DNA of 64,000 nt from Devosia lacusdianchii (GCF_022429625.1 NZ_CP092483.1:1178001-1242000); one strand, 5' to 3'. Positions 25,658 through 34,282 are shown, numbered from the stretch's first letter. The notes: generated by a model from the letters alone, not told the origin. Numbers and translations are program-made.

Positions 25658-26869
25658 ATGTACTTGCACGAAACGACCAGCCGCAGCGGCTCGCCGGCCG
25701 AAGTGCTCACTGTGTTCCTCAAGCTCGGACTGACCTCGTTTGGCGGGCCGATCGCGCACCTTGGGTTTTTTCGCGACGAGCTGATCGTCCGCCGCCGCTG
25801 GATGGACGAGCAGGGGTATGGCGACCTGGTGGCGCTGTGCCAGTTTCTGCCGGGGCCGGCATCGAGCCAGGTTGGATTTGCCCTGGGTCTGTGGCGGGCG
25901 GGGCCGCTCGGTGCGCTTGCGGCCTGGCTGGGTTTCACCCTGCCTTCGGCAATCCTGCTGGTGGCTTTTGCCCTCAGTGCTGCGGCGCTTGATGGACCGT
26001 TTGCGCAAGGGGTGCTGCATGGCCTCAAGATCGTCGCCGTGGCGGTGGTAGCGCAGGCGGTGTGGGGCATGGCCAAAAGCCTGGCGCCGGATCGACAGCG
26101 CGCCGGAATCGCCGTGGCGGCATTGGCGCTGGTCGTCTTGCTGGCCGGAGCCATGGGACAGGTCATTGCCATCGCCCTCGGCGCCCTGGCCGGGCTGTGG
26201 TTATGCCGCGATACGGTGGCCGCGCCGGCTGGAATGCTGCGCTTTCCGGTGAGCCGGACAGCCGGCCTCGCGGCACTGGGGCTGTTCGCGCTGCTGCTGG
26301 TTGGCCTGCCTCTGGTGGCCGCCAACACCGGGGCCCACGGCATCGACGTGTTCGATGCCTTCTATCGCGCCGGATCGCTGGTGTTTGGCGGCGGACATGT
26401 AGTGCTTCCGCTGCTCGATGCCGAGACGGTGGCGAGCGGTTGGGTGAGCAAAGATGCTTTCCTGTCCGGCTATGGCGCAGCACAGGCCGTGCCGGGACCG
26501 CTGTTCACCTTTGCCGCCTTTCTGGGCGCGTCCGGCAGCCTGCCGCCCGATGGCGTGCTGGGCGCGGCTATCGCGCTGGTCGCGATCTTCCTGCCGGGCT
26601 TTCTGCTGCTGGTCGGGGCGCTGCCATTCTGGGACGCCGCCCGCAGCCGGCCATGGGCACAAGCGGGCATGCGCGGCGCCAATGCTGCCGTGGTGGGGAT
26701 ATTGGGCGCCGCGCTCTACGACCCGGTCTGGACCAGCGCAATCTTGCGACCGCTAGATTTCGTGCTGGCCGTCACCGGCTTCGTGCTGCTGGTAGCCTGG
26801 AAAGCGCCGCCCTGGATCGTTGTGCTGCTGCTGGCGGCGGCAGGTGGCGCGATTGGCGCTGTCGGTTAG
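25658..26869 (+). CDS. chrA: Chromate transporter, two-domain CHR family
   Basis: 403 residues with about ten to twelve membrane helices and both CHR halves in one chain. Half one shows L-G-L-T-S-F-G-G-P-I-A-H-L-G-F-F and L-C-Q-F-L-P-G-P-A-S-S-Q; half two shows S-L-V-F-G-G-G-H-V-V-L-P-L and A-Q-A-V-P-G-P-L-F-T-F. Such proteins export chromate, probably as a proton antiporter, although some members serve other anions. A strong GGTGGGGGA ribosome site precedes the ATG. It converges with the VOC gene. Confidence 0.9.
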   Translation: MYLHETTSRSGSPAEVLTVFLKLGLTSFGGPIAHLGFFRDELIVRRRWMDEQGYGDLVALCQFLPGPASSQVGFALGLWRAGPLGALAAWLGFTLPSAILLVAFALSAAALDGPFAQGVLHGLKIVAVAVVAQAVWGMAKSLAPDRQRAGIAVAALALVVLLAGAMGQVIAIALGALAGLWLCRDTVAAPAGMLRFPVSRTAGLAALGLFALLLVGLPLVAANTGAHGIDVFDAFYRAGSLVFGGGHVVLPLLDAETVASGWVSKDAFLSGYGAAQAVPGPLFTFAAFLGASGSLPPDGVLGAAIALVAIFLPGFLLLVGALPFWDAARSRPWAQAGMRGANAAVVGILGAALYDPVWTSAILRPLDFVLAVTGFVLLVAWKAPPWIVVLLLAAAGGAIGAVG

Positions 26870-26875
26870 CGTGCC

Positions 26876-27250
26876 TCACACCGTCTGGACGGCGATGCGA
26901 TTGCCCTCGCTATCGGCGATCTCGGCGACGAATGCACTGTCGCCAATCGCGGTTTTGGGGAAGAGAATGGCGCTTCCCTGTGCCTCCGCTTTTGCCAGCA
27001 CATCGTCGATGTCAGTAACGCTCAGATAGACGATGGCGCCGTTGACGGTCGGCACATAGACTTGGCCCTCGGCCAGTGCACCGCTGGCGCCGTCCTGACC
27101 TGCCTCGAACGGAAAATAGGCCATCCTGTTGCCGTGGATGTCGGCGATCTCACCAAACGTCACGCCAAGAACCGCAGAGTAGAACTGCATGGCGCGCTCA
27201 AGGTTGGTGACGGGGATTTCGACATGGGCGATCAGGTTCATTCGATCCAT
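26876..27250 (-). CDS. VOC (glyoxalase/bleomycin resistance-like) protein
   Basis: 124 residues, one VOC unit built from two beta-alpha-beta-beta-beta modules: H-V-E-I-P-V-T-N-L-E-R-A-M-Q-F-Y at the start, I-A-D-I-H-G-N-R-M-A-Y-F-P-F and D-S-E-G-N-R-I-A-V at the end. Candidate metal ligands are H9, E... within the second strand region and the final E. Such small VOC proteins are metal-dependent lyases, dioxygenases or resistance proteins; no substrate can be named. It may start at the ATG at 27241 instead. A truncated phosphoesterase lies just upstream. Confidence 0.75.
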   Translation of the reverse strand: MDRMNLIAHVEIPVTNLERAMQFYSAVLGVTFGEIADIHGNRMAYFPFEAGQDGASGALAEGQVYVPTVNGAIVYLSVTDIDDVLAKAEAQGSAILFPKTAIGDSAFVAEIADSEGNRIAVQTV

Positions 27251-27268
27251 CTTGAACAGGAAAATCGT

Positions 27269-27574
27269 TCAGGCGAGCGGTGCTGGCCATTCGTGATGAG
27301 GGAGCAACTGGGCCAACGTCTGGTGCTCGGTTCGGCCCAGGAGGACCCGGGCGTCCAGATTGCGGTCAGGGAGGGCGAAGACAGGGCAGTCCAGCACTGA
27401 CAACCGGTCGAGCATTGCATCGTAGCCCGTCGCCCAACCATCGCCGACGATGTCGCCGGTGATGATAACAGCGTCGGGGGCGAGGGTGTTCAGCCAGGCC
27501 ACGGCCTTGCCCCAAGCCTCGAGATTGGCGTTTCCTGCACTGGCATGGATGTCCGAAATTTGCGCTATGAGCAC
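27269..27574 (-). pseudogene. Truncated calcineurin-like metallophosphoesterase
   Basis: 101 residues from a GTG start, against about 270 for the family. The N-terminal metal-binding motifs are intact (Q-I-S-D-I-H-A at residues 5-11 and I-I-T-G-D-I-V near residue 38). Where the third motif G-N-H-D should follow F-A-L-P there is D-R-N-L-D, and the frame ends at L-P-H-H-E-W-P-A-P-L-A. The C-terminal metal-ligand histidines are missing, and no continuation is found before the VOC gene. It is most likely a decaying gene rather than an active phosphatase. Confidence 0.65.
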
Positions 27575-27604
27575 ATCGTTCTCACTTCAGCACGCCAAAC
27601 CGGA

Positions 27605-28150
27605 TCAGCTCTTCGTACCGCAGCTCGCTTCCGATAGCTTGGCTTCGAAGCGGGCGCGCATGGCTTGGTGGGGTGGCGCGAGGCGGATCAGGACGAAGAG
27701 CTTGTTGGAGGCTGATTCCACTACCAGCAGCCCTTCGGCCACGTCGAGCTCCTGTTGCGCGAGCAGGCGGGTCTGGGCGGCGTTGAAGACACCGAGCTCA
27801 AGGGTCTGTCCGATGCCATCGCGATTGGTGGTCGAATAGACGATGACGCCGGCCTCGTTGAACAGGGCAACCGACCAGAACGCGTCGGGCAGGATGCCGC
27901 TGACATAGGCCGGGCCGTTCGCGAGGTCGATTTCGCAGAGGCCGTAGATCAGATCGGGGTCCAGATCGAGCGGATTGGGCGCGCCGGCCTCGACTGGCGG
28001 CAGGATGACCACGCGGTTGTCGGCCTCGAAGGCCGAGGCGCGCGTCCACACCGTTTCCTCGGTCAGCAAGGGCAGGGTGAGGATGACGATGATGTGGATG
28101 ATGCCGCCAAGCACCACGCCACCCAGTAACCAAAGCAGGAAACGCATCAT
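27605..28150 (-). CDS. DUF1254-type membrane-anchored protein
   Basis: 181 residues from the ATG at 28150, which overlaps the upstream gene's stop in an ATGA. A single membrane helix (F-L-L-W-L-L-G-G-V-V-L-G-G-I-I-H) starts the protein; the rest contains D-P-D-L-I-Y-G-L-C-E-I-D-L and Y-V-S-G-I-L-P-D-A-F-W-S-V-A-L-F, as in the DUF1254 half of paired DUF1254/DUF1214 proteins of Hyphomicrobiales. The function is unknown. Partner gene: the DUF1214-like gene directly upstream. Confidence 0.75.
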   Translation of the reverse strand: MMRFLLWLLGGVVLGGIIHIIVILTLPLLTEETVWTRASAFEADNRVVILPPVEAGAPNPLDLDPDLIYGLCEIDLANGPAYVSGILPDAFWSVALFNEAGVIVYSTTNRDGIGQTLELGVFNAAQTRLLAQQELDVAEGLLVVESASNKLFVLIRLAPPHQAMRARFEAKLSEASCGTKS

Positions 28151-28719
28151 GTGCATTCCCCCCGCTCGATCGCCGGCATGGATTCGTCGCTGGAAAAGCC
28201 GGAGAACACCGCCGTGTCGTAGAGCGTCAGCACCAGCGTTATCGGGCCATCGCCCGTCAGTTCCAGCCAATTGCCGGGCATGAGGCGCGTGCCGATATTG
28301 ATCGTCAGATCGCCATCATTGGTGCGGGCTATGCTACTCGAGCGCATGGCCAGATCACCATCGGGCACGGCGACATTGGCGCCCTTGGCGTCGATCGCCA
28401 CGAGCGTCCAGAACGTGGCCAGCGGCGTTTTGCCAGATATATGATAACCGCAGGCGCGGACCAGCGGCTGGCCGTCGCTATCGGTGCTGGCGGTGAACTG
28501 CAGCCCTTCGGCCTGCCCCAATTGCAGGCTGGCCTCTCGGGCTAGGTGGCCGCGCGTATAGGGGTTGGGCGCGGGGGCGCCAACATCCGGCCAAGCGGTC
28601 CACGGTCCGACCCGGGCGACGCCGAACAGCCGCCCGTCGGTCAGTGCGTAATAGCTGAGCCCGAAGCCGACGCTCAGGGCAACGGCGATCATCATCAGCA
28701 GGTAGAGGACAAAGCGCAC
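28147..28719 (-). CDS. DUF1214-type membrane-anchored protein
   Basis: 190 residues. An N-terminal membrane helix (V-L-Y-L-L-M-M-I-A-V-A-L-S-V-G-F-G) is followed by V-G-P-W-T-A-W-P-D-V-G and the conserved F-W-T-L-V-A-I-D and N-I-G-T-R-L-M-P-G-N-W-L segments of DUF1214. Family members are often found as a two-gene unit with DUF1254 proteins, with an envelope location inferred. It is coupled to the DUF1254-like gene by an ATGA overlap. Function unknown. Confidence 0.78.
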   Translation of the reverse strand: MRFVLYLLMMIAVALSVGFGLSYYALTDGRLFGVARVGPWTAWPDVGAPAPNPYTRGHLAREASLQLGQAEGLQFTASTDSDGQPLVRACGYHISGKTPLATFWTLVAIDAKGANVAVPDGDLAMRSSSIARTNDGDLTINIGTRLMPGNWLELTGDGPITLVLTLYDTAVFSGFSSDESMPAIERGECT

Positions 28720-28835
28720 GGCTCAGCGGCTCGAAGATGCGTGAAGGGGCATGGGCGGCGTGGACCTGCGCGCGGGGAGTGGCTGGCTAAGGCTATAGCA
28801 AGGGGGTGGGACGGGCGGAAGGGCGGATCGGGTGG

Positions 28836-29165
28836 TCAAGCCAGATCGTCGATGGTCACGCCAAGCGCCGTTGCGAGTTTGCCGAGGGTGGCGACGGAGC
28901 CGGTCTTCCGGCCGGCTTCGATATCGGCGATCTGCACACGGTTGACCTCGGAACGTTCGGCAAGGGCGGCCTGGGTTAAGCCGCGATACTCCCTGTAGAC
29001 GCGCAGGGGGCTTTCGCCACCAATCATGCGTTTGACATACTCCGCAGGCATTGACTCGCCACCGGCGGCAACTGCCCGGTCATATGCCTCGAGGTCAGCC
29101 AGATCCTCCGCGGCTTCGCGCAGACGCTCATACTCGGCGCGCGGAATAGTGATCATCTCGGTCAT
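28836..29165 (-). CDS. XRE-type antitoxin of a RelE-like system
   Basis: 109 residues. The C-terminal half is a Cro/CI helix-turn-helix (Y-R-G-L-T-Q-A-A-L-A-E-R-S-E-V-N-R-V-Q-I-A-D-I-E-A-G); the N-terminal part has the I-P-R-A-E-Y-E-R-L leader seen in many antitoxins paired with RelE/ParE toxins. It should neutralise the toxin encoded nine bases upstream and repress the operon. The order toxin then antitoxin is that of higBA-type modules. Confidence 0.85.
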   Translation of the reverse strand: MTEMITIPRAEYERLREAAEDLADLEAYDRAVAAGGESMPAEYVKRMIGGESPLRVYREYRGLTQAALAERSEVNRVQIADIEAGRKTGSVATLGKLATALGVTIDDLA

Positions 29166-29174
29166 AACCGCCTC

Positions 29175-29426
29175 CTAGTCATAAATGCTGCCGCGAGGAC
29201 CGACTTCGAGGACATCCAGCACGACGTCATCAATCATGATGACACGCCAGTCGCCAACACGAAGCCGGATGCCTTCACGTCCCCTCAGTGCCTTCACGTT
29301 GTTCGCTTGAGACGACGGGTCGGCGGCATATGCTTCGATCTTCGCGACGATCCGCAGGGCCGAGTTGGCCGGCATCTTGCGTAGCGCTTTGGTCGCCGCA
29401 GGGCGGTACGTGATGGGCTTCACCAT
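29175..29426 (-). CDS. RelE/ParE-type toxin
   Basis: 83 residues with the RelE-fold pattern: Y-R-P-A-A-T-K-A-L-R-K-M-P, a middle L-R-G-R-E-G-I-R-L-R-V-G-D-W-R-V and a C-terminal V-L-D-V-L-E-V-G-P-R-G-S-I-Y-D. RelE relatives usually cleave mRNA on the ribosome; this member is not characterised. The basic and aromatic residues of the active surface (R-L-R-V-G-D-W-R and the final Y) are kept. The gene precedes the XRE antitoxin. Confidence 0.82.
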   Translation of the reverse strand: MVKPITYRPAATKALRKMPANSALRIVAKIEAYAADPSSQANNVKALRGREGIRLRVGDWRVIMIDDVVLDVLEVGPRGSIYD

Positions 29427-29432
29427 GGAAAT

Positions 29433-29447
29433 GTAGCTATTGGCTAC
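29433..29447. promoter_or_regulatory. Inverted repeat upstream of the toxin gene
   Basis: GTAGC-TATTG-GCTAC lies seven bases before the toxin start codon, in the only space available for the promoter between the toxin and the penicillin-binding protein gene. It is a candidate operator for the antitoxin. Confidence 0.4.
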
Positions 29448-29461
29448 TCCGCAGTCAAGGG

Positions 29462-31624
29462 CTACAACCCCTCCGTTGCCACCGCAGGCACGGCTGCGCG
29501 GGCTTCGGTGGTGATGCCGCCGGCGGTGAGGGTGGCGTTGAGGAGGTCGGCGAGGTCGACCAACTTGCGGGCGGCGGCGGGGGTGAGGCTGGGTGGCCGC
29601 TCGGCCACAGTTTCCTCGACGGCGGCGGGATCGGCATCGGCGATGACGGTCGGCTCGGGCACGAAGTCGACGCCGAAGACCGGTTCGATGTCGATATTGG
29701 TGTGGGCGTAGGCCATGAACTTCTGCCAGGCGATGGCCGGCAGGGTGCCGCCCGTCAGGTTGTTGGTGGGGTGATAGTCGTCATTCCCGAACCAGACGGC
29801 GGCCACGTAATTGCCGGTAAAGCCACAGAACCAGGCGTCGCGATAAGATGAGGTAGTGCCGGACTTGCCGACGACGGGTACGCCCGGCACGTCGGCGCGG
29901 CGTCCAGTGCCGCCTGTGACCACGCCGCGCAGCATGCTGTTCATGTTGGCGACCGTGGTTTCGCTAAGCACGCGCTCGCGGGGGGCGGAGAGGTCGGCTT
30001 CGTAGACGAGCTCTCCGCTCAGAGTGGTCATCCGGGTGATGCCGAAGGCCGGGGTCTTATAGCCGTCATTGGCAAGCACGGCGTAGGACGAGGTCATGTC
30101 GAGCACCGAAACCGAGGCGACGCCGAGCGCCAGCGAACGGGTCACGGGGTAGTCGGCCTGCAGGCCCATGCGGTGGCTGAGCGCGGCGATGGTATCGCGA
30201 CCGGTCTTGATCGAGAGCGTCACCGGCACCGTATTGAGCGACTGGGCGAAAGCGCTGGCGAGGGTCACCGTGCCCTTGTAATTGCGGCCGTAATTCTGCG
30301 GGCACCAGTCGCCGATGCACACCGGGCGGTCGGTGATCATGTCAGCAGGCGTCAGGCCGAGCTGCTCGAAGGCTTCGGAATAGACGAAGATCTTGTAGGC
30401 CGAGCCGGGCTGACGGGTGGAGACGATGGCGCGGTTGAACTGGCTCTTGCCATAGTCCATGCCGCCGACCATGGCGCGGATGGCGCCCTTGGTATCGGTG
30501 ACGACCATGGCAGCCTGTTCGACGTCATACTGCTCGGCGCCTTCGCGCACGGTCGAGATCACCGCTTCCTCAGCGTATTTCTGCAGCGTGTTGTCGATGG
30601 TGGTGCGCACCACGAAATTGTTGGACGTATGATTGTGGGTCTCGATCAGCGTCTTGGACTGCTCGAAGGCCCAATCGAGAAAGTAGTTGGGCGAATTGGC
30701 ATCGGCGATGCGGTCGATCGGCGTCGCGGGGTGGCGGCGGGCGGCCGTGACCTGGCCCTCGGTGAGGAAGCCGGCAGCCACCATATTGGACAGCACCAGA
30801 TTGGCGCGGCCGCGCGCGGCGGCAAGGTCGACATGCGGCGCATAGCGGGTCGGGGCTTTGAACAGACCAGACAGCATGGCCGCTTCAGCCAGGCTTATGT
30901 CCTGCACCTTCTTGCCAAAGTAGTAGTCGGAGGCCGCAACGACGCCGAAATTGCCGCCGCCCATATAGGCGCGGTCGAAGTAGAGCTTGAGGATCTCGTC
31001 CTTGCTGTAATGCCACTCGAGCCAGACGGCGAGAAAGGCCTCGATGATCTTGCGCTCAATGGTGCGTTCCGAGCTGAGGAACAGGTTCTTGGCGAGCTGC
31101 TGGGTGATCGACGAGCCCCCCTGGGTGGAATTGTCGCCCTGCGCGTTGCTCATCAGCGCGCGCAAGGTGCCAACCACGTCGATGCCAAAGTGATCGTAAA
31201 AGCGGCGGTCTTCGGTGGAGAGCGTCGCCTTGATCAGGTAATCGGGCATGTCGGCGAGCGCCACGGAATCATCCGAGCGGATGCCGCGACGGCCGATTTC
31301 GGCGCCGAAGCGATCGAGGAAGACGACGGAGTAGTCCTCGGCCTTGTTGAACTCGCCCGACGCGGTGGCATCGAAGGCCGGCAGGGCGAGTGCCACCATC
31401 AATACGCAGCCTATGGCGAAGAAGGAGAAACCGTCGCTGAGGATTTCGACGAAGAAGCGCTTGATGCCCGAGACGTGGAAGACGGACATGATGTCCTGGA
31501 ACCTCGTCCAGCCCCGGCCGAGCGACTGGCCGAACTCGTAGAGAGAGGAATCGAGCCACGCGTCGGCTGCCAGCATGCTGGAGCTCTTCTTGCGCTTCTC
31601 TTTGGTATAGAACGGATCCTGCAC
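29462..31624 (-). CDS. Class A penicillin-binding protein (bifunctional)
   Basis: About 720 residues from GTG 31624, chosen for its upstream GGGGA; a TTG at 31675 is also in frame. After a cytoplasmic stretch and membrane helix (~residues 60-80) comes the glycosyltransferase 51 domain with A-T-L-S-T-E-D-R-R-F-Y-D-H-F-G and Q-G-G-S-S-I-T-Q-Q-L-A-K-N-L. The transpeptidase domain has the active-site serine in R-Q-P-G-S-A-Y-K, S-L-N, and the K-S-G-T-T box. It polymerises and crosslinks peptidoglycan on the periplasmic side. A proline-rich tail of about 60 residues follows. No obvious partner gene. Confidence 0.93.
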   Translation of the reverse strand: MQDPFYTKEKRKKSSSMLAADAWLDSSLYEFGQSLGRGWTRFQDIMSVFHVSGIKRFFVEILSDGFSFFAIGCVLMVALALPAFDATASGEFNKAEDYSVVFLDRFGAEIGRRGIRSDDSVALADMPDYLIKATLSTEDRRFYDHFGIDVVGTLRALMSNAQGDNSTQGGSSITQQLAKNLFLSSERTIERKIIEAFLAVWLEWHYSKDEILKLYFDRAYMGGGNFGVVAASDYYFGKKVQDISLAEAAMLSGLFKAPTRYAPHVDLAAARGRANLVLSNMVAAGFLTEGQVTAARRHPATPIDRIADANSPNYFLDWAFEQSKTLIETHNHTSNNFVVRTTIDNTLQKYAEEAVISTVREGAEQYDVEQAAMVVTDTKGAIRAMVGGMDYGKSQFNRAIVSTRQPGSAYKIFVYSEAFEQLGLTPADMITDRPVCIGDWCPQNYGRNYKGTVTLASAFAQSLNTVPVTLSIKTGRDTIAALSHRMGLQADYPVTRSLALGVASVSVLDMTSSYAVLANDGYKTPAFGITRMTTLSGELVYEADLSAPRERVLSETTVANMNSMLRGVVTGGTGRRADVPGVPVVGKSGTTSSYRDAWFCGFTGNYVAAVWFGNDDYHPTNNLTGGTLPAIAWQKFMAYAHTNIDIEPVFGVDFVPEPTVIADADPAAVEETVAERPPSLTPAAARKLVDLADLLNATLTAGGITTEARAAVPAVATEGL

Positions 31625-31757
31625 CGGAATTCCCCGACAACGCCTCACGGACTGTTGTCCGCATCCCGGCGTCAAGGCAACACAATCGCTGGAATATGAT
31701 TGCGCTTGCCGCCGGACAAGAGCAAACCGGCAACAAGCTTACCGGCACCGGGTTAAG

Positions 31758-32213
31758 ATGGCCTTTTGGGACGAAAAAACGCTTGATGAAATGACCGACA
31801 CGGAGTGGGAAGCCCTCTGCGACGGCTGCGGGCGTTGCTGCCTGATCAAGCTCGAGGATGAGGATACCGGTATCCTCATCACCTCGGACGTGCGCTGCAA
31901 GCTGCTCGACGGCGATACCTGCGCCTGTACCGACTATCCGGGACGCCAGGCCAAGGTGCCCGACTGCATCAAGCTGACGCCGCAGAACGTGACCGAGATC
32001 AAGTGGATCCCTACCACCTGCGCCTATCGTCGCATTGCCGAAGGCAAGGGCCTGGCCTGGTGGCACCCACTGATCTCGGGCGATCCGCAGACAGTGGTGG
32101 ATGTGGGCGTATCGGTGAAGGGCCGGACCTTCCTCGAAACCGAGGTTGAGCCTGACACCTGGGAAGAGCACGCCGTCGACTGGCCCGAATGGGAACCGCC
32201 GGAGAGCCTCTAG
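31758..32213 (+). CDS. YcgN family cysteine cluster protein (UPF0260)
   Basis: 151 residues. Conserved cysteines stand in C-D-G-C-G-R-C-C near residue 22, C-K-L-L-D-G-D-T-C-A-C-T-D-Y near residue 55 and later in D-C-I-K-L-T-P and T-T-C-A-Y-R-R, as expected for the UPF0260/YcgN family. These are soluble zinc- or iron-sulfur-type proteins of unknown role. The end overlaps the convergent permease gene by four bases. Confidence 0.88.
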   Translation: MAFWDEKTLDEMTDTEWEALCDGCGRCCLIKLEDEDTGILITSDVRCKLLDGDTCACTDYPGRQAKVPDCIKLTPQNVTEIKWIPTTCAYRRIAEGKGLAWWHPLISGDPQTVVDVGVSVKGRTFLETEVEPDTWEEHAVDWPEWEPPESL

Positions 32214-33115
32214 GGCTGTGCCTTCTCCGAGCGCAGCATCGGACCGTATTTGGCGACGGCGATCCCCGCCACGACCAGGGCGAGCGATGCCAGCAGGTAG
32301 ACGGTGAGATCGGCCTTGCCGAGCAGGACGAGATAGACCGCTGTCAGCACCGGGGTGAGGAAGCTGATGGCGCCGATCAACTGGGAATTGCCGTGCTTCA
32401 TGCCGAAATCCCACATGGCATAGCCGAGCGCGAAGAAGATCGACGCGGTCCCGGCGATCCACAGGCTCTGGGTCGGTGCCAGCGGCGCGCCTTGGTAGAA
32501 CAACCAGACCGCGCCGTTGATCACCATGCTGAGGAAGAAGACGACGCCCAGAAAACTGCTGGTGAGGTAGGGATAGCGCGCCGACACGGCGGAGAAGACG
32601 CTCCAGGTCAGCGCCGATACCAGGGCCCAGCCGTGACCCGGCAGCAGGTTGAACCCGCCAATGCCCAGCCCGCGCCCCATGAGGAGCACGGCGATGCCGG
32701 CCATGCCCAGAAGACCGGCAACGATGTGGAACCAGCGAAATTTTTGGCCCAGCGATATGGTCGTGAAGACGATCACCAGCAGCGGCCAGGTATAGATGAT
32801 CAGGGTCGCTTCGAGCGGCGGGGCCTGCTGTAGCGCCGCTACCCAGGTCAGGTTGTGGACGCTGATGCCGATCAGTCCCAGGCCGTAGAACCAGAGCGGA
32901 ATGGTCTTGAGTTCCGGCAGCGGATTGTGTCGGCGGGCCACCCACAGCACGACGAAGACCAGCGCGCCAATGCCGTCACCCAGCGTGACGTAGAGAAACG
33001 GATCTATGCCCACGGCCAGGGCGATGACCGGCGCGGTCAGCGACCAGATGAGCACGGCGGCCAAGCCGCCCACCGTACCCGCGAAAGATTTGTTGCGCAG
33101 CAAAACCAGCCTCAT
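32210..33115 (-). CDS. DMT superfamily permease (EamA-like)
   Basis: 301 residues from the ATG at 33115, ten membrane helices in two EamA repeats. Typical pieces are V-L-I-W-S-L-T-A-P-V-I-A-L-A near the start and T-L-I-I-Y-T-W-P-L-L-V-I-V-F near residue 100, which suggests a small-metabolite or amino-acid exporter. The substrate is unknown. A longer in-frame extension upstream to 33514 lacks membrane character and is not used. Confidence 0.85.
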   Translation of the reverse strand: MRLVLLRNKSFAGTVGGLAAVLIWSLTAPVIALAVGIDPFLYVTLGDGIGALVFVVLWVARRHNPLPELKTIPLWFYGLGLIGISVHNLTWVAALQQAPPLEATLIIYTWPLLVIVFTTISLGQKFRWFHIVAGLLGMAGIAVLLMGRGLGIGGFNLLPGHGWALVSALTWSVFSAVSARYPYLTSSFLGVVFFLSMVINGAVWLFYQGAPLAPTQSLWIAGTASIFFALGYAMWDFGMKHGNSQLIGAISFLTPVLTAVYLVLLGKADLTVYLLASLALVVAGIAVAKYGPMLRSEKAQP

Positions 33116-33252
33116 CCGCCTCAAGCCCGGCCGACGCTGGACTGCATGTTGATGGACTAGGCCATAGCCCGATATGAGGGAAAGAAAAACCGGAGGCATG
33201 GCGCGGTTTTTTGGTGGACTGTCTGCGCGCGGTCTCGTCCGCGCCCTAAGTA

Positions 33253-33267
33253 TTAACACGGCATTAA
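33253..33267. promoter_or_regulatory. Perfect CtrA-type box upstream of the degenerate GGDEF gene
   Basis: TTAA-N7-TTAA followed by C, an exact match to the alphaproteobacterial CtrA site, 53 bases before the GGDEF-like gene start at 33320. CtrA is the cell-cycle response regulator and also activates GTA genes in some members of this class. The site lies about 3 kb upstream of the GTA cluster. Confidence 0.6.
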
Positions 33268-33319
33268 CCATATTGTGACCTGATCCAGCCATTGTGGGCT
33301 GGCCTAGGATGGGCACCAG

Positions 33320-33976
33320 ATGACCGACGCGGCGACTGTCAAAGAAACCAACGGGGCTTTCTGGACCCGTGTGCGTTCGGCGCTGGGCGCGTTGCGGCCG
33401 GTGCGGGATCAGCAGCGGTCCCCGGCCTACGGGCAAGCGGCGATCGCCCGCTCGATCGGCATCAAGCCCAAGCTTGGCGCCCGGATCGAGGAAGAGCTGG
33501 TGCATGGCTGGCATAATGCCGCGGCGCGCAAGGTCTCGCTAAGCCTACTCGTCATCGAAATCGACCGCATGACCGACTATTTCAACGCCTATGGCAAGGC
33601 CGCCACTGACGACTGCGTGCTGGCGACGATGCGGGCGGTGACCGATGCCCTGCCGCGTAGCGGCGACACTTGCCTGCGGCTGGGCCGGGCCACTTTCGTG
33701 ATCGTACTGCCGGACCTGCCGGTGCTGATGGCGCGGGCCAGTGCCGCCAAGATCGCCGAAGCTATCCGCAAACTGAGCCTGGCGCACAAGGAAAGCCATG
33801 CCGGCATCGTGACCGTGAGCATGGGACTGGCCGTGACCAATCCGCATGGCGGCTACGACAAGAAATTCTTCGAAGCGGCAGCAGAGGCGCTGAAGAAGGC
33901 GCAGCGCAAGGGCCTGAGCCGCATCGAGGCCGTGGACCTGCGGCCAGCGCAGGAGCGCAAGCGCAAGGCTGCGTGA
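33320..33976 (+). CDS. Degenerate GGDEF-domain protein
   Basis: 218 residues. The fold of a diguanylate cyclase is recognisable: L-L-V-I-E-I-D-R-M-T-D-Y-F-N-A-Y-G-K-A-A-T-D-D-C at residues ~75-100 (equivalent to the metal/substrate strand) and a VTVSMG-L-A segment with a downstream A-L-K-K-A-Q-R-K-G. Where the signature R-x-G-G-D-E-F should be there is R-L-G-R-A-T-F, so the catalytic site is gone. It may bind c-di-GMP or nothing; enzymatic activity is not expected. A perfect CtrA box precedes it, and the palindromic element follows. Confidence 0.8.
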   Translation: MTDAATVKETNGAFWTRVRSALGALRPVRDQQRSPAYGQAAIARSIGIKPKLGARIEEELVHGWHNAAARKVSLSLLVIEIDRMTDYFNAYGKAATDDCVLATMRAVTDALPRSGDTCLRLGRATFVIVLPDLPVLMARASAAKIAEAIRKLSLAHKESHAGIVTVSMGLAVTNPHGGYDKKFFEAAAEALKKAQRKGLSRIEAVDLRPAQERKRKAA

Positions 33977-34005
33977 GACTGCATCGCTTTTGACCCAGCC
34001 TCCCA

Positions 34006-34160
34006 GTCGTCTCCCTCCCCCCAGGGGGAGGGATCAAGGGTGGGGGCGAGTCACAAGCATCCGACTCGCGGAGAGATACCCCCACCCTGCTCGATTCAAC
34101 GGACTTAGCTGAAGCTAAGTCCTATCTCGCTTCCCTCCCCACAAGGGGGAGGTGGCCGAC
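34006..34160. repeat. Palindromic intergenic element, class A copy 1
   Basis: This element fills most of the 306-base gap between the GGDEF gene and the Hsp70 gene. It contains an inverted CCTCCCCC/GGGGGAGG pair, an inner stem (34101-34109 with 34114-34122) and a 27-base core at 34070-34096 that is repeated identically at 38083-38109. No gene is seen in this stretch. Confidence 0.75.
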
Positions 34161-34282
34161 TGAGGGATCGGGCAAGCGAGCTACCCATCTTGGTCCTGCG
34201 CTCGTTGGGTTGCCACACCCGGCCTTACCCATTAAGGAACGCGTCCCCTTGCGCGCCGCCCCATGGCGCTTCCCCATGATGG

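Noticed and set aside
30173..31699. 508-residue plus-strand frame opposite the penicillin-binding protein
   Set aside because: Antisense shadow; the minus-strand protein has all catalytic motifs.
31269..32945. 558-residue minus-strand frame spanning the PBP and permease region
   Set aside because: Repetitive R/A/G-rich translation crossing two real genes; no domain.
33116..33514. N-terminal extension of the DMT permease
   Set aside because: The in-frame extension lacks membrane segments, and the ATG at 33115 fits the normal protein length.
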